Shown here: positions 62,540 to 64,000 of the stretch, in pieces | Position numbering within the stretch: position 1 is the stretch's first letter | Layout of the letters: every line of letters starts with the position of its first letter | Source of the DNA: Symbiodinium sp. CCMP2592 | Lineage: Eukaryota; Sar; Dinophyceae; Suessiales; Symbiodiniaceae | Assembly: GCA_905221615.1 (NCBI GenBank) | Contig: CAJNDT010003279.1 | Coordinates: 340,501 to 404,500, forward strand | DNA: 64,000 nucleotides | Direction: 5' to 3' | Position numbers and translations under genes: made by a program | The notes under the pieces: model-generated | Seen by the model: the letters and a program-made list of their open reading frames with translations, nothing else | Told to the model about the DNA's origin: nothing | Databases searched by the model: none

Positions 62540-64000
62540 CTCCACTCCCTCCTATGGAACCTCTATTGGATAAGGAATATCTTGTATATGACCTCTGCTG
62601 TTGGGGCGTGAGCTGATCCAGTAGGCAGCACACACTAGAAGACTAGAGTCGAAGCTTGAATTGTTTACGGATATCCTTCTGATCTTCGGAGGTTAAAACC
62701 TTTGGATCGGGGGATTGGCAAACATTTCGGATCCACATCGTATCGGCGCATATGATGCGATATAATATTTAACTAGGCATTTAGTATTGCATATATAAAA
62801 AGCTAGCTAAATATACCCTAAAGGTATCGGGCTCATATATATATATATATATTGCACATATATTTATAAGACGACAAGTGGGTACTATTCCCTGCCAGCT
62901 TTTCCGAGGTTTACAGTACTCAACTAGTCGTTGTTCTATACACCGTTGGCCGATTATGGTAATTAGTACCAAGAGGGAAGTCAGATGAGACCCTAGGCCG
63001 GAAGCTGACGCTAACTTGGAAGCCTGGATAGCTACACATACCAATTGTTCAAACCCCATGCGCATTCCGCTAGACAAATGCATTGACCTGCGCTTCGGCG
63101 CTGGGATGTGAGACTACAGAACTACCACTACTGCGGCATAAAATGCACCAGAATGGCCCGCAACCCTATCATGGCCTTTTATCCCTTAGAGCCCTAGACC
63201 ATCATGTAAACCCCAAGCCCTACTGTAATGGATTCCATCGGACCCAGCCAAACTCAGACCTGCCGAAAGTCTGGGGTGTGGGATTTAGGATTAATATGGG
63301 GGCCTGTACAATTACCAATATGATTTGGGGGGGGGGGTTCCTTTTTAGAAAATAGTACAGCAGGCTCCAAAACCCTATTCAATTTATACAGGCCCCTATA
63401 CCATAGGCCCCTATTATAGCCTTATAGAACCACAAAAAGCCCGATTCTATGATATCTGAAGCACCCCTGGTCAAGCCCCTGCACACCCAGAGAGCTCAAT
63501 ACCCCTTAATTAAGGAATATGGCTTAAATCATAGTATCAAACCGCTAATAATTCAGGGATATTGGAGTCTCTGCACATGCGTTATCAACACGAAAAGCCC
63601 TCACGAGACGACAGGGTCAACCCGACCGTCATGGTGGGCATGCGCCTGGGCGTTGCTACAGTCATATAAAGGCTTTATTAGTAATTACAGTGAATATATA
63701 TATATATATATATACACACAATAGTACTAATAAAAATAGTAACAATAATAATACAAATAATAACCATAATCATAAAGAAATTATTTATGTATATATGTAT
63801 ATATACGTATGTATGTATATGCATATGTATATGGATTTACTTATTCAGTTAATGTTATTGGAGGTTATTTCAGGAATGACATACCGCACAAGTCTACCTT
63901 AGCCCAGACTGTATCACCGTCCCTGCACAAAGCCTAACGCCTAACACACCCATGTGTGTACTTGAAGGCTCATGGGACTTAGTAAGTAAGGTTATCAGTA
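62540..64000. other. AT-rich sequence without recognisable genes
   Basis: Contains AT runs at 62,833-62,852 and 63,693-63,714, a G run at 63,327-63,339, and CCCCTATA-type strings at 63,380-63,420. Open frames are short and show no domain; no tRNA or rRNA structure was recognised. The base composition differs strongly from the tubulin array. Confidence 0.5.

Noticed and set aside
57000..64000. Possible CRISPR-like array (regular 54-bp repeats)
   Set aside because: Repeats are directly adjacent with no unique spacers, no cas-like gene nearby, and the host is a eukaryote.

Overview
The window looks like nuclear DNA of a dinoflagellate, most likely of the Symbiodiniaceae type. The evidence is: (1) a head-to-tail array of alpha-tubulin genes separated by only about 600 bp; (2) introns whose donors are a mix of GC, GA and GT, all ending in AG with a G as the first base of the next exon; (3) TTTAGGG-type telomere-like repeats; (4) large amounts of decayed non-LTR retrotransposon. 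No bacterial, plastid or viral gene organisation was seen.

Layout. 1-55,112 holds five alpha-tubulin copies, all on the + strand (A, 5'-truncated by the window edge; B; C; D; E). Each full copy has 14 exons, including a 16-nt micro-exon, and encodes 453 residues if spliced as given. Copies A-C repeat with a period of about 5.7 kb. Their exons are open and nearly identical. In copies D and E the third intron has been invaded by retroelements: it is about 2.1-2.3 kb in B and C, 10,971 bp in D and 21,718 bp in E, while the exons remain intact.

The insertions are pieces of at least six distinguishable non-LTR elements (I-VIII, with I' and III' being the copy-E counterparts of I and III). The module order is consistently N-terminal ORF1-like region, OTU-like cysteine protease, Cys/His zinc-finger segment, APE-type (EEP) endonuclease, reverse transcriptase, C-terminal CCHC knuckle. 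Most copies have frameshifts. Element V is the least damaged, with endonuclease and RT in one frame broken by a few stops. Inside copy E's intron there are also out-of-place fragments of tubulin itself (an exon 5 at 38,910 and an exon 4 at 41,748). The breakpoints fall at exon edges and share short microhomologies, so the locus has been rearranged by unequal recombination between retroelement and tubulin sequence.

From about 55,350 to 64,000 the character changes abruptly. There is no convincing gene. The region holds a 26-bp-arm inverted repeat, telomere-like blocks in opposite orientations, tetranucleotide and AT microsatellites, a long array built on AATTGAAAT and its complement, C-rich tracts, a 132-bp-arm palindrome, and a 1.3-kb higher-order repeat with nested arrays of a 54-bp palindromic monomer. 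This could be a subtelomeric or heterochromatic end of the tubulin array.

Limits: splice sites come from matching the assembled protein to the conserved alpha-tubulin family, not from transcripts. Retroelement boundaries are approximate because no target-site duplications were established.
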